NCBI GenBank assembly: GCA_964020085.1
Contig: OZ026596.1
Location: 16,126,795 to 16,190,794 of the forward strand
Length of the DNA stretch: 64,000 bases
Origin: Micromussa lordhowensis
Taxonomy: Eukaryota > Cnidaria > Anthozoa > Scleractinia > Lobophylliidae
Reading direction: 5' to 3'
In this document: one piece after another, positions 1-11,964 of the stretch
Position numbering within the stretch: the first letter of the stretch is position 1
Layout of the letters: the number at the start of each line of letters is the position of its first letter
The notes under the pieces: generated by a model
Seen by the model: the letters and a program-made list of their open reading frames with translations, nothing else
Database searches by the model: none
Told to the model about the DNA's origin: nothing
Made by a program: the position numbers and the translations under genes

Positions 1-640
1 CCTTCTTCTAATCGTCTTTTCGGCTTCCTTCTACTAATCGTCTTTTCGGCTCCCTTCTACTAATCATCTTTTCGGCTACCCTCTACTAATCGTCTTTTTG
101 GCTCCCTTCTACTAATCGTCTTTTCGTCTCCCTTCTACTTATCGTCTTTTCGGCTCCCTTCAACTAATCGATTTTTTGGCTAACTTCTACTAATCGACTT
201 TTCGGCTCCCTTGTTCCAATCGACTTTTCGTCTCCCTTCTACTAATCGACTTTTCGGCTCCCTTCTACTAATTAACTTTTCAGCTCCCTTCTACTAATCA
301 ACTTTTCGGCTCTCTTCTACTAATCGACTTTTCGGCTTCCTTCTACTAATCGATTTTTCGGCTCCCTTCTACTAATCGACTTTTCGGCTCCCTTCTACTA
401 ATCGACTTTTTGGGTAACTTCTACTAATCGACTTTTAGGCTCCCTTCTACTAATCGACTTTTCGGCTCCCTTTTACTAATCGACTTTTCGGCTAACTTCT
501 ACTAATCGACTTTTCGGCTCCCTTCTACTAATCGACTTTTCGGCTCCCTTCTACTAATCGACTTTTCGCCGCCCTTCTTCTAATCGTCTCTTCGCCGCCC
601 GTCTACTAATCGTCTCTTCGCCACCCTACAACTAATCGTC
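1..640 (+). repeat. Left-edge HOR segment, cut by the window start
   Basis: The segment matches the one starting at about 3242: the GGCTACC marker at 75 pairs with 3316 (offset 3241) and the AATGGT mark at 645 pairs with 3834 (offset 3189). The 52-bp difference equals two monomers present here (around 225-280) and absent in the later copy. The upstream part of the unit lies outside the window. Confidence 0.85.
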
Positions 641-689
641 TACTAATGGTATTTTCGGCTCCCTTTAACTAATTGACTTTTCGGCTAAC

Positions 690-723
690 TTCTACTAATC
701 TACTAATCGTCCTTTCGGCTCCC
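690..723 (+). repeat. 34-bp monomer variant with internal 8-bp duplication
   Basis: The CTACTAAT box is present twice in tandem, which lengthens the unit from 26 to 34 bp, and the core reads CGTCCTTTCGG. The variant recurs more than 50 times (for example near 1713, 2374, 3107, 6670, 7381, 9521, 20010, 25890, 42317, 51170, 58595 and 61460). It is normally preceded by two ATTGAC/GGCTAAC monomers and followed by an AATCAAC monomer. It therefore works as a fixed register mark: pairs of duplicated blocks have lengths equal to whole 26-bp units plus 8 bp for each 34-bp unit. A few copies have decayed: about 35650 and 36245 lost part of the first box, and 55099 reads CTGATCTAC. Confidence 0.95.
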
Positions 724-1062
724 TTCTACTAATCAACCTTTTTGGCTCCCTTCTACTAAACGACTTTTCGGCTCCCTTCTTCTAATCGTCTTTTCGGCTC
801 CCTTCTACTAATCATCTTTTCAGCTCCCTTCTACTAATCGTCTTTTCGGCTCCCTTCTACTAATTTACTTTTCGGCTCCCTTCTACTAATCGATTTTTTG
901 GCTAACTTTTACTAATCGACTTTTCGGCCCCCTTCTACTAATCGACTTTTCGGCTCCCTTCTTCTAATTAACTTTTCGGCTCCCTTCTACTAATTGACTT
1001 TTCAGCTCTCTTCTACTAATCGACTTTTCGGCTTCCTTCTACTAATCGACTTTTCGTCTCCC

Positions 1063-1087
1063 TTCTACTTATCGCTTTTCGGCTCCC
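1063..1087 (+). repeat. 25-bp monomer variant (TTATCGCTTTTCGG, one base short)
   Basis: One base is missing in the core, so the period drops to 25 bp. The same variant recurs near 4469, 11963, 19579, 23219, 29093, 38710, 40141, 48731, 53778, 61898 and 63284, normally followed by the TTCAACTAATCGAT monomer and usually then, two monomers on, by the CCAACCAAC monomer. A rarer 25-bp form (AATCAACTTTTGGC) occurs near 23903 and 29778, in two copies 5.87 kb apart. A 27-bp form (AATCAACCTTTTTGG) occurs near 748, 3947, 11443, 48217, 53260 and 61508. Confidence 0.9.
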
Positions 1088-3295
1088 TTCAACTAATCGA
1101 TTTTTTGGCTAACTTCTACTAATCGACTTTTCGGCTCCCTTCTACCAACCAACTTTTCGTCTCCCTTCTACTAATCGACTTTTCGACTCCCTTCTACTAA
1201 TCGACTTTTCGGCTCTCTTCTACTAATCGACTTTTCGGCTTCCTTCTACTAATCGACTTTTCGGCTCCCTTCTACAAATTGACTTTTCGGCTCCCTTCTA
1301 CTAATTGACTTTTTGGGTAGCTTCTACTAATCGACTTCTCGGCTCCCTTCTACTAATCGACTTTTCGGCTCCCTTTTACTAATCGACATTTCTGCTAACT
1401 TCTACTAATCGACTTTTCGGCTCCCTTCTACTAATCGACTTTTCGGCTCCCTTCTACTAATCTACTTTTCGCCGCCCTTCGTCTAATCGACTTTTCGCCG
1501 CCCTTCTTCTAATCGACTTTTCGCCACCCTTCTTCTAATCGTCTTTTCGCCGCCCGTCTACTAATCGTCTTTTCGCCGCCCTTCAACCAATCGTCTATTC
1601 GGCTCCCTTCTACTAATCGTCTTTTCGGCTCCCTTCTACTAATCGTCTTTTCGGCTCCCTTTAACTAATTGACTTTTCGGCTAACTTCTACTAATTGACT
1701 TTTCGGCTAACTTCTACTAATCTACTAATCGTCCTTTTGGCTCCCTTCTACTAATCAACTTTTTGGCTCCCTTCTACTAATCGACTTTTCGGCTCCCTTC
1801 TACTAATCGACTTTTCGTCTCCCTTTTACTAATCGACTTTTCGGCTCCCTTCCACTAATTAACTTTTAGACTCCCTTCTACTAATCGACTTTTCGGCTCT
1901 CTTCTACTAATCGACTTTTCGGCTTCCTTCTACTAATCGACTTTTCGGCTCCCTACTACAAATTGACTTTTCGGCTCCCTTCTAGTAATTGCCTTTTTGG
2001 GTAACTTCTACTAATCGACTTCTCAGCTCCCTTCTACTAATCGACTTTTCGGCTCCCTTTTACTAATCGACTTTTCTGCCTACTTCTACTAATCGACTTT
2101 TCGGCTCCCTTCTACTAATCGACTTTTCGGCTCCCTTCTACTAATCGACTTTTCGCCGCCCTTCTTCTAATCGACTTTTCGCCGCCCTTCTTCTAACCGA
2201 CTTTTCGCCGCCCTTCTTCTAATCGTCTTTTCGCCGCCCGTCTACTAATCGTCTTTTCGCCGCCCTTCAACTAATCGTCTATTCGGCTCCCTTCTACTAA
2301 TCGTCTTTTCGGCTCCCTTCTACTAATCGTCTTTTCGGCTCCCTTTAACTAATTGACTTTTCGGCTAACTTCTACTAATCTACTAATCGTCCTTTCGGCT
2401 CCCTTCTACTAATCAACTTTTTGGCTCCCTTCTACTAATCGACTTTTCGTCTCCCTTCTACTAATCGACTTTTCGGCTCCCTTCTACTAATTAACTTTTC
2501 GACTCCCTTCTACTAATCGACTTTTCGGCTCTCTTTTACTAATCGACTTTTCGGCTTCCTTCTACTAATCGACTTTTCGGCTCCCTTCTACAAATTGACT
2601 TTTCGGCTCCCTTCTACTAATTGACTTTTTGGGTAACTTCTACTAATCGACTTCTCGGCTCCCTTCTACTAATCGACTTTTCGGCTCCCTTTTACTAATC
2701 GACTTTTCTGCTAACTTCTACTAATCGACTTTTCGGCTCCCTTCTACTAATCGACTTTTCGCCGCCCTTCTTCTAATCGACTTTTCGCCGCCCTTCTTCT
2801 AATCGACTTTTCGCCGCCTTTCTTCTAATCGTCTTTTCGCCGCCCGTCTACTAATCGTCTTTTCGCCGCCCTTCAACTAATCGTCTATTCGGCTCCCTTC
2901 TACTAATCGTCTTTTCGGCTCCTTTCTACTAATCGTCTTTTCGGCTCCCTTGAACTAATTGACTTTTCTGCTAACTTCTACTAATCGACTTTTCGGCTCC
3001 CTTCTACTAATCGTCTTTTCGGCTCCCTTCTACTAATCGTATTTTCGGCTCCCTTTAACTAATTGACTTTTCGGCTAACTTCTACTAATTGACTTTTCCG
3101 CTAACTTCTACTAATCTACTAATCGTCCTTTCGGCTCCCTTCTACTAATCAACTTTTTGGCTCCCTTCTACTAAACGACTTTTCGGCTCCCTTCTACTAA
3201 TCGTCTTTTCGCCGCCCTTCCACTAATCGTCTTTTCGGCTCCCTTCTTCTAATCGTCTTTTTGGCTTCCTTCTACTAATCGTCTTTTCGGCTCCC

Positions 3296-3321
3296 TTCTA
3301 CTAATCATCTTTTCGGCTACC
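3296..3321 (+). repeat. HOR marker monomer (AATCATC core, GGCTACC tail)
   Basis: This monomer occurs only once per higher-order unit. I located its GCTACC tail (GCTACT in the 38128 copy) at 75, 3316, 5545, 8733, 10873, 18425, 22118, 27992, 32904, 34402, 35380, 38128, 39791, 41402, 47557, 52574, 57955 and 60824. The spacing gives the lengths of the higher-order units directly. Upstream neighbours are GCCGCCC-tailed monomers and then TTCTTCTAATCGTC. Downstream are CTTATCGTC and TTCAACTAATCGAT monomers. Confidence 0.93.
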
Positions 3322-3815
3322 CTCTACTAATCGTCTTTTTGGCTCCCTTCTACTAATCGTCTTTTCGTCTCCCTTCTACTTATCGTCTTTTCGGCTCCCT
3401 TCAACTAATCGATTTTTTGGCTAACTTCTACTAATCGACTTTTCGGCTCCCTTGTACCAATCGACTTTTCGGCTCCCTTCTACTAATTAACTTTTCAGCT
3501 CCCTTCTACTAATCATTTTTTCGGCTCTCTTCTACTAATCGATTTTTCGGCTCCCTTCTACTAATCGACTTTTCGGCTCCCTTCTACTAATCGACTTTTT
3601 GGGTAACTTCTACTAATCGACTTTTAGGCTCCCTTCTACTAATCGACTTTTCGGCTCCCTTTTACTAATCGACTTTTCGGCTAACTTCTACTAATCGACT
3701 TTTCGGCTCCCTTCTACTAATCGACTTTTCGGCTCCCTTCTACTAATCGACTTTTCGCCGCCCTTCTTCTAATCGTCTCTTCGCCGCCCGTCTACTAATC
3801 GTCTCTTCGCCACCC

Positions 3816-3852
3816 TTCAACTAATCGTCTACTAATGGTATTTTCGGCTCCC
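3816..3852 (+). repeat. 37-bp monomer variant (AATGGTATT type)
   Basis: The unit begins TTCAACTAATCGTCTACTAA and continues into TGGTATTTTCGG, an 11-bp lengthening made by a partial second CTACTAAT box. Other copies lie near 635, 18990, 22625, 28500, 48115, 53140, 58515 and 61385. It follows GCCACC-tailed monomers and precedes the TTAACTAATTGAC monomer. The copies from 53 kb onwards read AATGCTATT instead of AATGGTATT, which marks them as one sub-lineage. Confidence 0.93.
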
Positions 3853-5235
3853 TTTAACTAATTGACTTTTCGGCTAACTTCTACTAATTGACTTTTCGGC
3901 TAACTTCTACTAATCTACTAATCGTCCTTTCGGCTCCCTTCTACTAATCAACCTTTTTGGCTCCCTTCTACTAAACGAATTTTCGGCTCCCTTCTTCTAA
4001 TCGTCTTTTCGGCTCCCTTCTACTAATCGTCTTTTCAGCTCCCTTCTACTAATCGTCTTTTCGGCTCCCTTCTACTAATTTACTTTTCGGCTCCCTTCTA
4101 CTAATCGATTTTTTGGCTAAATATTACTAATCGACTTTTCGGCTCCCTTCTACTAATCAACTTTTCGGCTCCCTTCTACTAATCGACTTTTCGGCTCCCT
4201 TCTAATAATCGATTTTTTGGCTAACTTTTACTAATCGACTTTTCGGCTCCCTTCTACTAATCGACTTTTCGGCTCCCTTCTTCTAATTAACTTTTCGGCT
4301 CCCTTCTACTAATCGACTTTTCGGCTCCCTTCTACTAATCGACTTTTCGGCTTCCTTCTACTAATCGACTTTTCAGCTCCCTTCTACTAATCGACTTTTC
4401 GGCTCCCTTCTACTAACCGACATTTTGGGTAACTTCTACTAATCGTCTTTTCGTCTCCCTTCTACTTATCGCTTTTCGGCTCCCTTCAACTAATCGATTT
4501 TTTGGCTAACTTCTACTAATCGACTTTTCGGCTCCCTTCTACCAACCAACTTTTCGTCTCCCTTCTACTAATCGACTTTTCGACTCCCTTCTACTAATCG
4601 ACTTTTCGGCTCTCTTCTACTAATCGACTTTTCGGCTTCCTTCTACTAATCGACTTTTCGGCTCCCTTCTACAAATTGACTTTTCAGCTCCCTTCTACTA
4701 ATTGACTTTTTGGCTCCCTTCTACTAATCGATTTTTTGGCTAACTTTTACTAATCGACTTTTCGGCTCCCTTCTTCTAATTAACTTTTCGGCTCCCTTCT
4801 ACTAATCGACTTTTTGGGCAACTTCTACTAATCGAGTTTTCGGCTCCCTTCTACTAATCGACTTTTCAGCTCCCTTCAACTAATCGACTTTTCGGCTCCC
4901 TTCTACTAATCGACTTTTTGGGTAACTTCTACTAATCGACTTTTCGGCTCCCTTCTACTAATCGACTTTTCGGCTCCCTTCTGCTAATCGACTTTTTGGG
5001 TACCTTCTACTAATCGACTTTTCGGCTCCCTTCTACTAATCGACTTTTCGGCTTACTTCTACTAATTGACTTTTTGGCTGACTTCTACTAATCGACTTTT
5101 AGGCTCCCTTCTACTAATTGACTTTTTGGCTAACTTCTACTTATCAACTTTTCGGCTGACTTCTAGTAATTGACTTTTCGGCTCCCTTCTACTAATCGAA
5201 TTTTTGGGTAACTTCTACTAATCGAGTTTTTGGCT

Positions 5236-5550
5236 CCCTTGTCCTAATCGACTTTTCGGCTCCGTTTTACTAATCGACTTTTCGGCTCCGTTTTACTAAT
5301 CGACTTTTCGGCTAACTTCTACTAATCGATTTTTCGCCGCCCTTCTTCTAATCGACTTTTTGCCGCCCTTCTTCTAATCGACTTTTCGCCGCCCTTCTTC
5401 TTATCGTCTTTTCGCCGCCCTTCTACTAATCGTCTTTTCGCCGCCCTTCCACTAATCGTCTTTTCGGCTCCCTTCTTCTAATCGTCTTTTTGGCTTCCTT
5501 CTACTAATCGTCTTTTCGGCTCCCTTCTACTAATCATCTTTTCGGCTACC
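5236..5550 (+). repeat. Conserved HOR core block from CTTGTCC marker to GGCTACC marker
   Basis: The block runs CTTGTCC, CTCCGTTTTAC, GGCTAAC, several GCCGCCC monomers, TTCCACTAATCGTC, GGCTTCC and GGCTACC. The marker-to-marker distance is 278 bp in the copies at 8455, 10595, 18147, 21840, 27714, 32626, 37850, 39513, 41124, 47279, 52296, 57677 and 60546. Only this first copy differs: it is 304 bp because the CTCCGTTTTAC monomer is doubled (near 5255 and 5281). A 26-bp gain in one of 14 copies shows the single-monomer slippage step directly. Confidence 0.9.
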
Positions 5551-6734
5551 CTCTACTAATCGTCTTTTTGGCTCCCTTCTACTAATCGTCTTTTCGTCTC
5601 CCTTCTACTTATCGTCTTTTCGGCTCCCTTCAACTAATCGATTTTTTGGCTAACTTCTACTAATCGACTTTTCGGCTCCCTTGTACCAATCGACTTTTCG
5701 TCTCCCTTCTACTAATCGACTTTTCGACTCCCTTCTACTAATTAACTTTTCAGCTCCCTTCTACTAATCAACTTTTCGGCTCTCTTCTACTAATCGATTT
5801 TTCGGCTCCCTTCTACTAATCGACTTTTCGGCTCCCTTCTACTAATCGACTTTTCGGCTCCCTTCTACAAATTGACTTTTCGGCTCCCTTCTACTAATTG
5901 ACTTTTTGGGTAACTTCTACTAATCGACTTCTCGGCTCCCTTCTACTAATCGACTTTTCGGCTCCCTTTTACTAATCAACATTTCTGCTAACTTCTACTA
6001 ATCGACTTTTCGGCTCCCTTCTACTAATCGACTTTTCGCCGCCCTTCTTCTAATCGACTTTTCGCCGCCCTTCTTCTAATCGTCTTTTCGCCGCCCGTCT
6101 ACTAATCGTCTTTTCGCCGCCCTTCAACTAATCGTCTATTTGGCTCCCTTCTACTAATCGACTTTTCGGCTCTCTTCTACTAATCGACTTTTCGGCTTCC
6201 TTCTACTAATCGACTTTTCGGCTCCCTACTACAAATTGACTTTTCGGCTCCCTTCTACTAATTGACTTTTTGGGTAACTTCTACTAATCGACTTCTCGGC
6301 TCCCTTCTACTAATCGACTTTTCGGCTCCCTTTTACTAATCGACTTTTCTGCCTACTTCTACTAATCGACTTTTCGGCTCCCTTCTACTAATCGACTTTT
6401 CGGCTCCCTTCTACTAATCGACTTTTCGCCGCCCTTCTTCTAATCGACTTTTCGCCGCCCTTCTTCTAATCGACTTTTCGCCGCCCTTCTTCTACTCGTC
6501 TTTTCGCCGCCCGTCTACTAATCGTCTTTTCGCCGCCCTTCAACTAATCGTCTATTCGGCTCCCTTCTACTAATCGTCTTTTCGGCTCCCTTCTACTAAT
6601 CGTCTTTTCGGCTCCCTTTAACTAATTGACTTTTCGGCTAACTTCTACTAATTGACTTTTCGGCTAACTTCTACTAATCTACTAATCGTCCTTTCGGCTC
6701 CCTTCTACTAATCAACTTTTCGTCTCCCTTCTAC

Positions 6735-8867
6735 TAATCGACTTTTCGTCTCCCTTCTACTAATCGACTTTTCGGCTCCCTTCTACTAATTAACTTTTCG
6801 ACTCCCTTCTACTAATCGACTTTTCGGCTCTCTTTTACTAATCGACTTTTCGGCTTCCTTCTACTAATCGACTTTTCGGCTCCCTTCTACAAATTGACTT
6901 TTCGGCTCCCTTCTACTAATTGACTTTTTGGGTAACTTCTACTAATCGACTTCTCGGCTCCCTTCTACTAATCGACTTTTCGGCTCCCTTTTACTAATCG
7001 ACTTTTCTGCTAACTTCTACTAATCGACTTTTCGGCTCCCTTCTACTAATCGACTTTTCGCCGCCCTTCTTCTAATCGACTTTTCGCCGCCCTTCTTCTA
7101 ATCGACTTTTCGCCGCCTTTCTTCAAATCGTCTTTTCGCCGCCCGTCTACTAATCGTCTTTTCGCCGCCCTTCAACTAATCGTCTATTCGGCTCCCTTGT
7201 ACTAATCGTCTTTTCGGCTCCCTTCTACTAATCGTCTTTTCGGCTCCCTTGAACTAATTGACTTTTCTGCTAACTTCTACAAATCGACTTTTCGGCTCCC
7301 TTCTACTAATCGTATTTTCGGCTCCCTTTAACTAATTGACTTTTCGGCTAACTTCTACTAATTGACTTTTCGGCTAACTTCTACTAATCTACTAATCGTC
7401 CTTTCGGCTCCCTTCTACTAATCAACTTTTTGGCTCCCTTCTACTAAACGACTTTTCGGCTCCCTTCTACTAATCGACTTTTCGGCTCCCTTGTACTAAT
7501 CGACTTTTCGGCTCCCTTCTACTAATCGACTTTTCGGCTCCCTTCTACTAATCGACTTTTCGGCTCTTTTCTACTTATCGTCTTTTCGGCTCCCTTCTAC
7601 TAATCGTCTTTTCAGCTCCCTTCTACTAATCGTCTTTTCGGCTCCCTTCTACTAATCGTCTTTTCGGCTCCCTTCTACTAATCGTCTTTTCGGCTCCCTT
7701 CTACTAATCGTCTTTTCGGCTCCCTTCTACTAATTTTCTTTTCGGCTCCCTTCTACTAATCGATTTTTTGGCTAAATATTACTAATCGACTTTTCGGCTC
7801 CCTTCTACTAATCAACTTTTCGGCTCCCTTCTACTAATTGACTTTTTGGCTCCCTTCTACTAATCGATTTTTTGGCTAACTTTTACTAATCGACTTTTCG
7901 GCTCCCTTCTTCTAATTAACTTTTCGGCTCCCTTCTACTAATCGACTTTTTGGGTAACTTCTACTAATCGACTTTTCGGCTCCCTTCTACTAATCGACTT
8001 TTCAGCTCCCTTCAACTAATCGACTTTTCGGCTCCCTTCTACTAATCGACTTTTTGGGTAACTTCTAGTAATCGACTTTTCGGCTCCCTTCTACTAATCA
8101 ACTTTTCGGCTCCCTTCTACTAATCGACTTTTTGGGTAACTTCTACTAATCGACTTTTCGGCTCCCTTCTACTAATCGACTTTTCGGCTCCCTTCAACTA
8201 ATCGACTTTTCGGCTTACTTCTACTAATTGACTTTTTGGCTGACTTCTACTAATCGACTTTTAGGCTCCCTTCTACTAATTGACTTTTTGGCTAACTTCT
8301 ACTTATCGACTTTTCGGCTGACTTCTAGTAATTGACTTTTCGTCTCCCTTCTACTAATCGAATTTTTGGGTAACTTCTACTAATCGACTTTTCGGCTCCC
8401 TTCTACAAATCGACTTTTTGGGTAACTTCTACTAATCGAGTTTTTGGCTCCCTTGTCCTAATCGACTTTTCGGCTCCGTTTTACTAATCGACTTTTCGGC
8501 TAACTTCTACTAATCGACTTTTCGCCGCCCTTCTTCTAATCGACTTTTTGCCGCCCTTCTTCTAATCGACTTTTCGCCGCCCTTCTTCTTATCGTCTTTT
8601 CGCCGCCCTTCTACTAATCGTCTTTTCGCCGCCCTTCCACTAATCGTCTTTTCGGCTCCCTTCTTCTAATCGTCTTTTTGGCTTCCTTCTACTAATCGTC
8701 TTTTCGGCTCCCTTCTACTAATCATCTTTTCGGCTACCCTCAACTAATCGTCTTTTTGGCTCCCTTCTACTAATCGTCTTTTCGTCTCCCTTCTACTTAT
8801 CGTCTTTTCGGCTCCCTTCAACTAATCGATTTTTTGGCTAACTTCTACTAATCGACTTTTCGGCTCT
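6735..8867 (+). repeat. Copy 1 of a 2140-bp tandem duplication
   Basis: Matches 8875-11007 at offset 2140: the TTAACTTTTCGACTCCC monomer is at 6781 and 8921, CTTGTCC at 8455 and 10595, GGCTACC at 8733 and 10873. The length equals one 34-bp unit plus 81 monomers of 26 bp. A two-monomer difference shifts the offset to 2192 in the middle (AAATATT at 7774 versus 9966), because copy 2 gained monomers in its CGTC run. Confidence 0.88.
7517..7542 (+). repeat. Reference 26-bp monomer (canonical CGAC / GGCTCCC type)
   Basis: This is a clean example of the commonest monomer, flanked by identical copies at 26-bp spacing (the CGAC cores at 7501, 7527 and 7553). Key parts are the CTACTAAT box, the TCGA tetranucleotide, a T4 tract, CGG and a CTCCC tail. 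The two CpGs are in AATCGAC and TTCGGC. TCGA is the TaqI site, so a canonical run should be cut once per monomer. Replacing A by T in the core (CGTC) destroys this site and defines the second major class. Confidence 0.97.
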
Positions 8868-8874
8868 CTTCTAC

Positions 8875-11007
8875 TAATAGACTTTTCGTCTTCCTTCTAC
8901 TAATCGACTTTTCGGCTCCCTTCTACTAATTAACTTTTCGACTCCCTTCTACTAATCGACTTTTCGGCTCTCTTTTACTAATCGACTTTTCGGCTTCCTT
9001 CTACTAATCGACTTTTCGGCTCCCTTCTACAAATTGACTTTTCGGCTCCCTTCTACTAATTGACTTTTTGGGTAACTTCTACTAATCGACTTCTCGGCTC
9101 CCTTCTACTAATCAACTTTTCGGCTCCCTTTTACTAATCGACTTTTCTGCTAACTTCTACTAATCGACTTTTCGGCTCCCTTCTTCTAATCGACTTTTCG
9201 CCGCCCTTCTTCTAATCGACTTTTCGCCGCCTTTCTTCTAATCGTCTTTTCGCCGCCCGTCTACTAATCGTCTTTTCGCCGCCCTTCAACTAATCGTCTA
9301 TTCGGCTCCCTTCTACTAATCGTCTTTTCGGCTCCCTTCTACTAATCGTCTTTTCGGCTCCCTTGAACTAATTGACTTTTCTGCTAACTTCTACTAATCG
9401 ACTTTTTGGCTCCCTTCTACTAATCGTCTTTTCGGCTCCCTTCTACTAATCGTATTTTCGGCTCCCTTTAACTAATTGACTTTTCGGCTAACTTCTACTA
9501 ATTGACTTTTCGGCTAACTTCTACTAATCTACTAATCGTCCTTTCGGCTCCCTTCTACTAATCAACTTTTTGGCTCCCTTCTACTAAACGACTTTTCGGC
9601 TCCCTTCTACTAATCGACTTTTCGGCTCCCTTGTACTAATCGACTTTTCGGCTCCCTTCTACTAATCGACTTTTCGGCTCCCTTCTACTAATCGACTTTT
9701 CGGCTCTTTTCTACTTATCGTCTTTTCGGCTCCCTTCTACTAATCGTCTTTTCGGCTCCCTTCTACTAATCGTCTTTTTGGCTCCCTTCAACTAATCGTC
9801 TTTTCGGCTCCCTTCTACTAATCGTCTTTTCGGCTCCCTTCTACTAATCGTCTTTTCGGCTCCCTTCTAGTAATCGGCTTTGCGGCTCCCTTCTACTAAT
9901 CGTCTTTTCGGCTCCCTTCTACTAATTTTCTTTTCGGCTCCCTTCTACTAATCGATTTTTTGGCTAAATATTACTAATCGACTTTTCGGCTCCCTTCTAC
10001 TAATCAACTTTTCGGCTCCCTTCTACTAATCGACTTTTTGGCTCCCTTCTACTAATCGATTTTTTGGCTAACTTTTACTAATCGACTTTTCGGCTCCCTT
10101 CTTCTAATTAACTTTTCGGCTCCCTTCTACTAATCGACTTTTTGGGTAACTTCTACTAATCGACTTTTCGGCTCCCTTCTACTAATCGACTTTTTGGGTA
10201 ACTTCTACTAATCGACTTTTCGGATCCCTTCTACTAATCGACTTTTCGGCTCCCTTCTACTAATCGACTTTTTGGGTAACTTCTACTAATCGACTTTTCG
10301 GCTCCCTTCTACTAATCGACTTTTCGGCTCCCTTCAACTAATCGACTTTTCGGCTTACTTTTACTAATTGACTTTTTGGCTGACTTCTACTAATCGACTT
10401 TTAGGCTCCCTTCTACTAATTGACTTTTTGGCTAACTTCTACTTATCGACTTTTCGGCTGACTTCTAGTAATTGACTTTTCGGCTCCCTTCTACTAATCG
10501 AATTTTTGGGTAACTTCTACTAATCGACTTTTCGGCTCCCTTCTACTAATCGACTTTTTGGGTAACTTCTACTAATCGAGTTTTTGGCTCCCTTGTCCTA
10601 ATCGACTTTTCGGCTCCGTTTTACTAATCGACTTTTCGGCTAACTTCTACTAATCGACTTTTCGCCGCCCTTCTTCTAATCGACTTTTTGCCGCCCTTCT
10701 TCTAATCGACTTGTCGCCGCCCTTCTTCTTATCGTCTTTTCGCCGCCCTTCTACTAATCGTCTTTTCGCCGCCCTTCCACTAATCGTCTTTTCGGCTCCC
10801 TTCTTCTAATCGTCTTTTTGGCTTCCTTCTACTAATCGTCTTTTCGGCTCCCTTCTACTAATCATCTTTTCGGCTACCCTCTACTAATCGTCTTTTTGGC
10901 TCCCTTCTACTAATCGTCTTTTCGTCTCCCTTCTACTTATCGTCTTTTCGGCTCCCTTCAACTAATCGATTTTTTGGCTAACTTCTACTAATCGACTTTT
11001 CGGCTCC
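8875..11007 (+). repeat. Copy 2 of the 2140-bp tandem duplication
   Basis: Second member of the pair that starts at 6735. It carries private changes such as AATAGAC near 8877, CGTCTTCC near 8887 and CGGCTTTGCGG near 9875. The CGTC run near 9720-9930 is longer than in copy 1. Past about 11007 the sequences part: this copy continues into TTGTACCAATCG, whereas copy 1 joined a GGCTCTC monomer. Confidence 0.87.
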
Positions 11008-11964
11008 CTTGTACCAATCGAATTTTGGTCTCCCTTCTACTAATCGACTTTGCGGCTCCCTTCTACTAATTAACTTTTCAGCTCCCTTCTACTAATCAAC
11101 TTTTCGGCTCTCTTCTACTAATCGACTTTTCGGCTTCCTTCTACTAATCGATTTTTCGGCTCCCTTCTACTAATCGACTTTTCAGCTCCCTTCTACTAAT
11201 CGACTTTTTGGGTAACTTCTACTAATCGACTTTTAGGCTCCCTTCTACTAATCGACTTTTCGGCTCCCTTTTACTAATCGACTTTTCGGCTAACTTCTAC
11301 TAATCGACTTTTCGGCTCCCTTCTACTAATCGACTTTTCGGCTCCCTTTAACTAATTGACTTTTCGGCTAACTTCTACTAATTGACTTTTTGGCTAACTT
11401 CTACTAATCTACTAATCGTCCTTTCGGCTCCCTTCTACTAATCAACCTTTTTGGCTCCCTTCTACTAAACGACTTTTCGGCTCCCTTCTTCTAATCGTCT
11501 TTTCGGCTCCCTTCTACTAATCGTCTTTTCAGCTCCCTTCTACTAATCGTCTTTTCGGCTCCCTTCTACTAATTTACTTTTCGGCTCCCTTCTACTAATC
11601 GATTTTTTGGCTAAATATTACTAATCGACTTTTCGGCTCCCTTCTACTAATCAACTTTTCGGCTCCCTTCTACTAATCGACTTTTCGGCTCCCTTCTACT
11701 AATCGATTTTTTGGCTAACTTTTACTTATCGACTTTTCGGCTCCCTTCTACTAATCGACTTTTCGGCTCCCTTCTTCTAATTAACTTTTCGGCTCCCTTC
11801 TACTAATCGACTTTTCAGCTCTCTTCTACTAATCGACTTTTCGGCTTCCTTCTACTAATCGACTTTTCAGCTGCCTTCTACTAATCGCCTTTTCGGCTCC
11901 CTTCTACTAACCGACTTTTTGGGTAACTTCTACTAATCGTCTTTTCGTCTCCCTTCTACTTATC

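Larger units (their letters stand above)
641..6734 (+). repeat. Diverged HOR copies, left part of the array
   Basis: Only satellite monomers occur here. HOR markers are at 3316 and 5545, and 34-bp units lie near 691, 1713, 2374, 3107, 3906 and 6670. Order and tails match the later HOR units, but neighbouring blocks differ by several missing or extra monomers and scattered substitutions, so no clean recent tandem pair stands out at the scale I could check. The stretch at 4090-5330 is rich in GGCTAAC, GGGTAAC and GGCTGAC tails. Confidence 0.85.
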
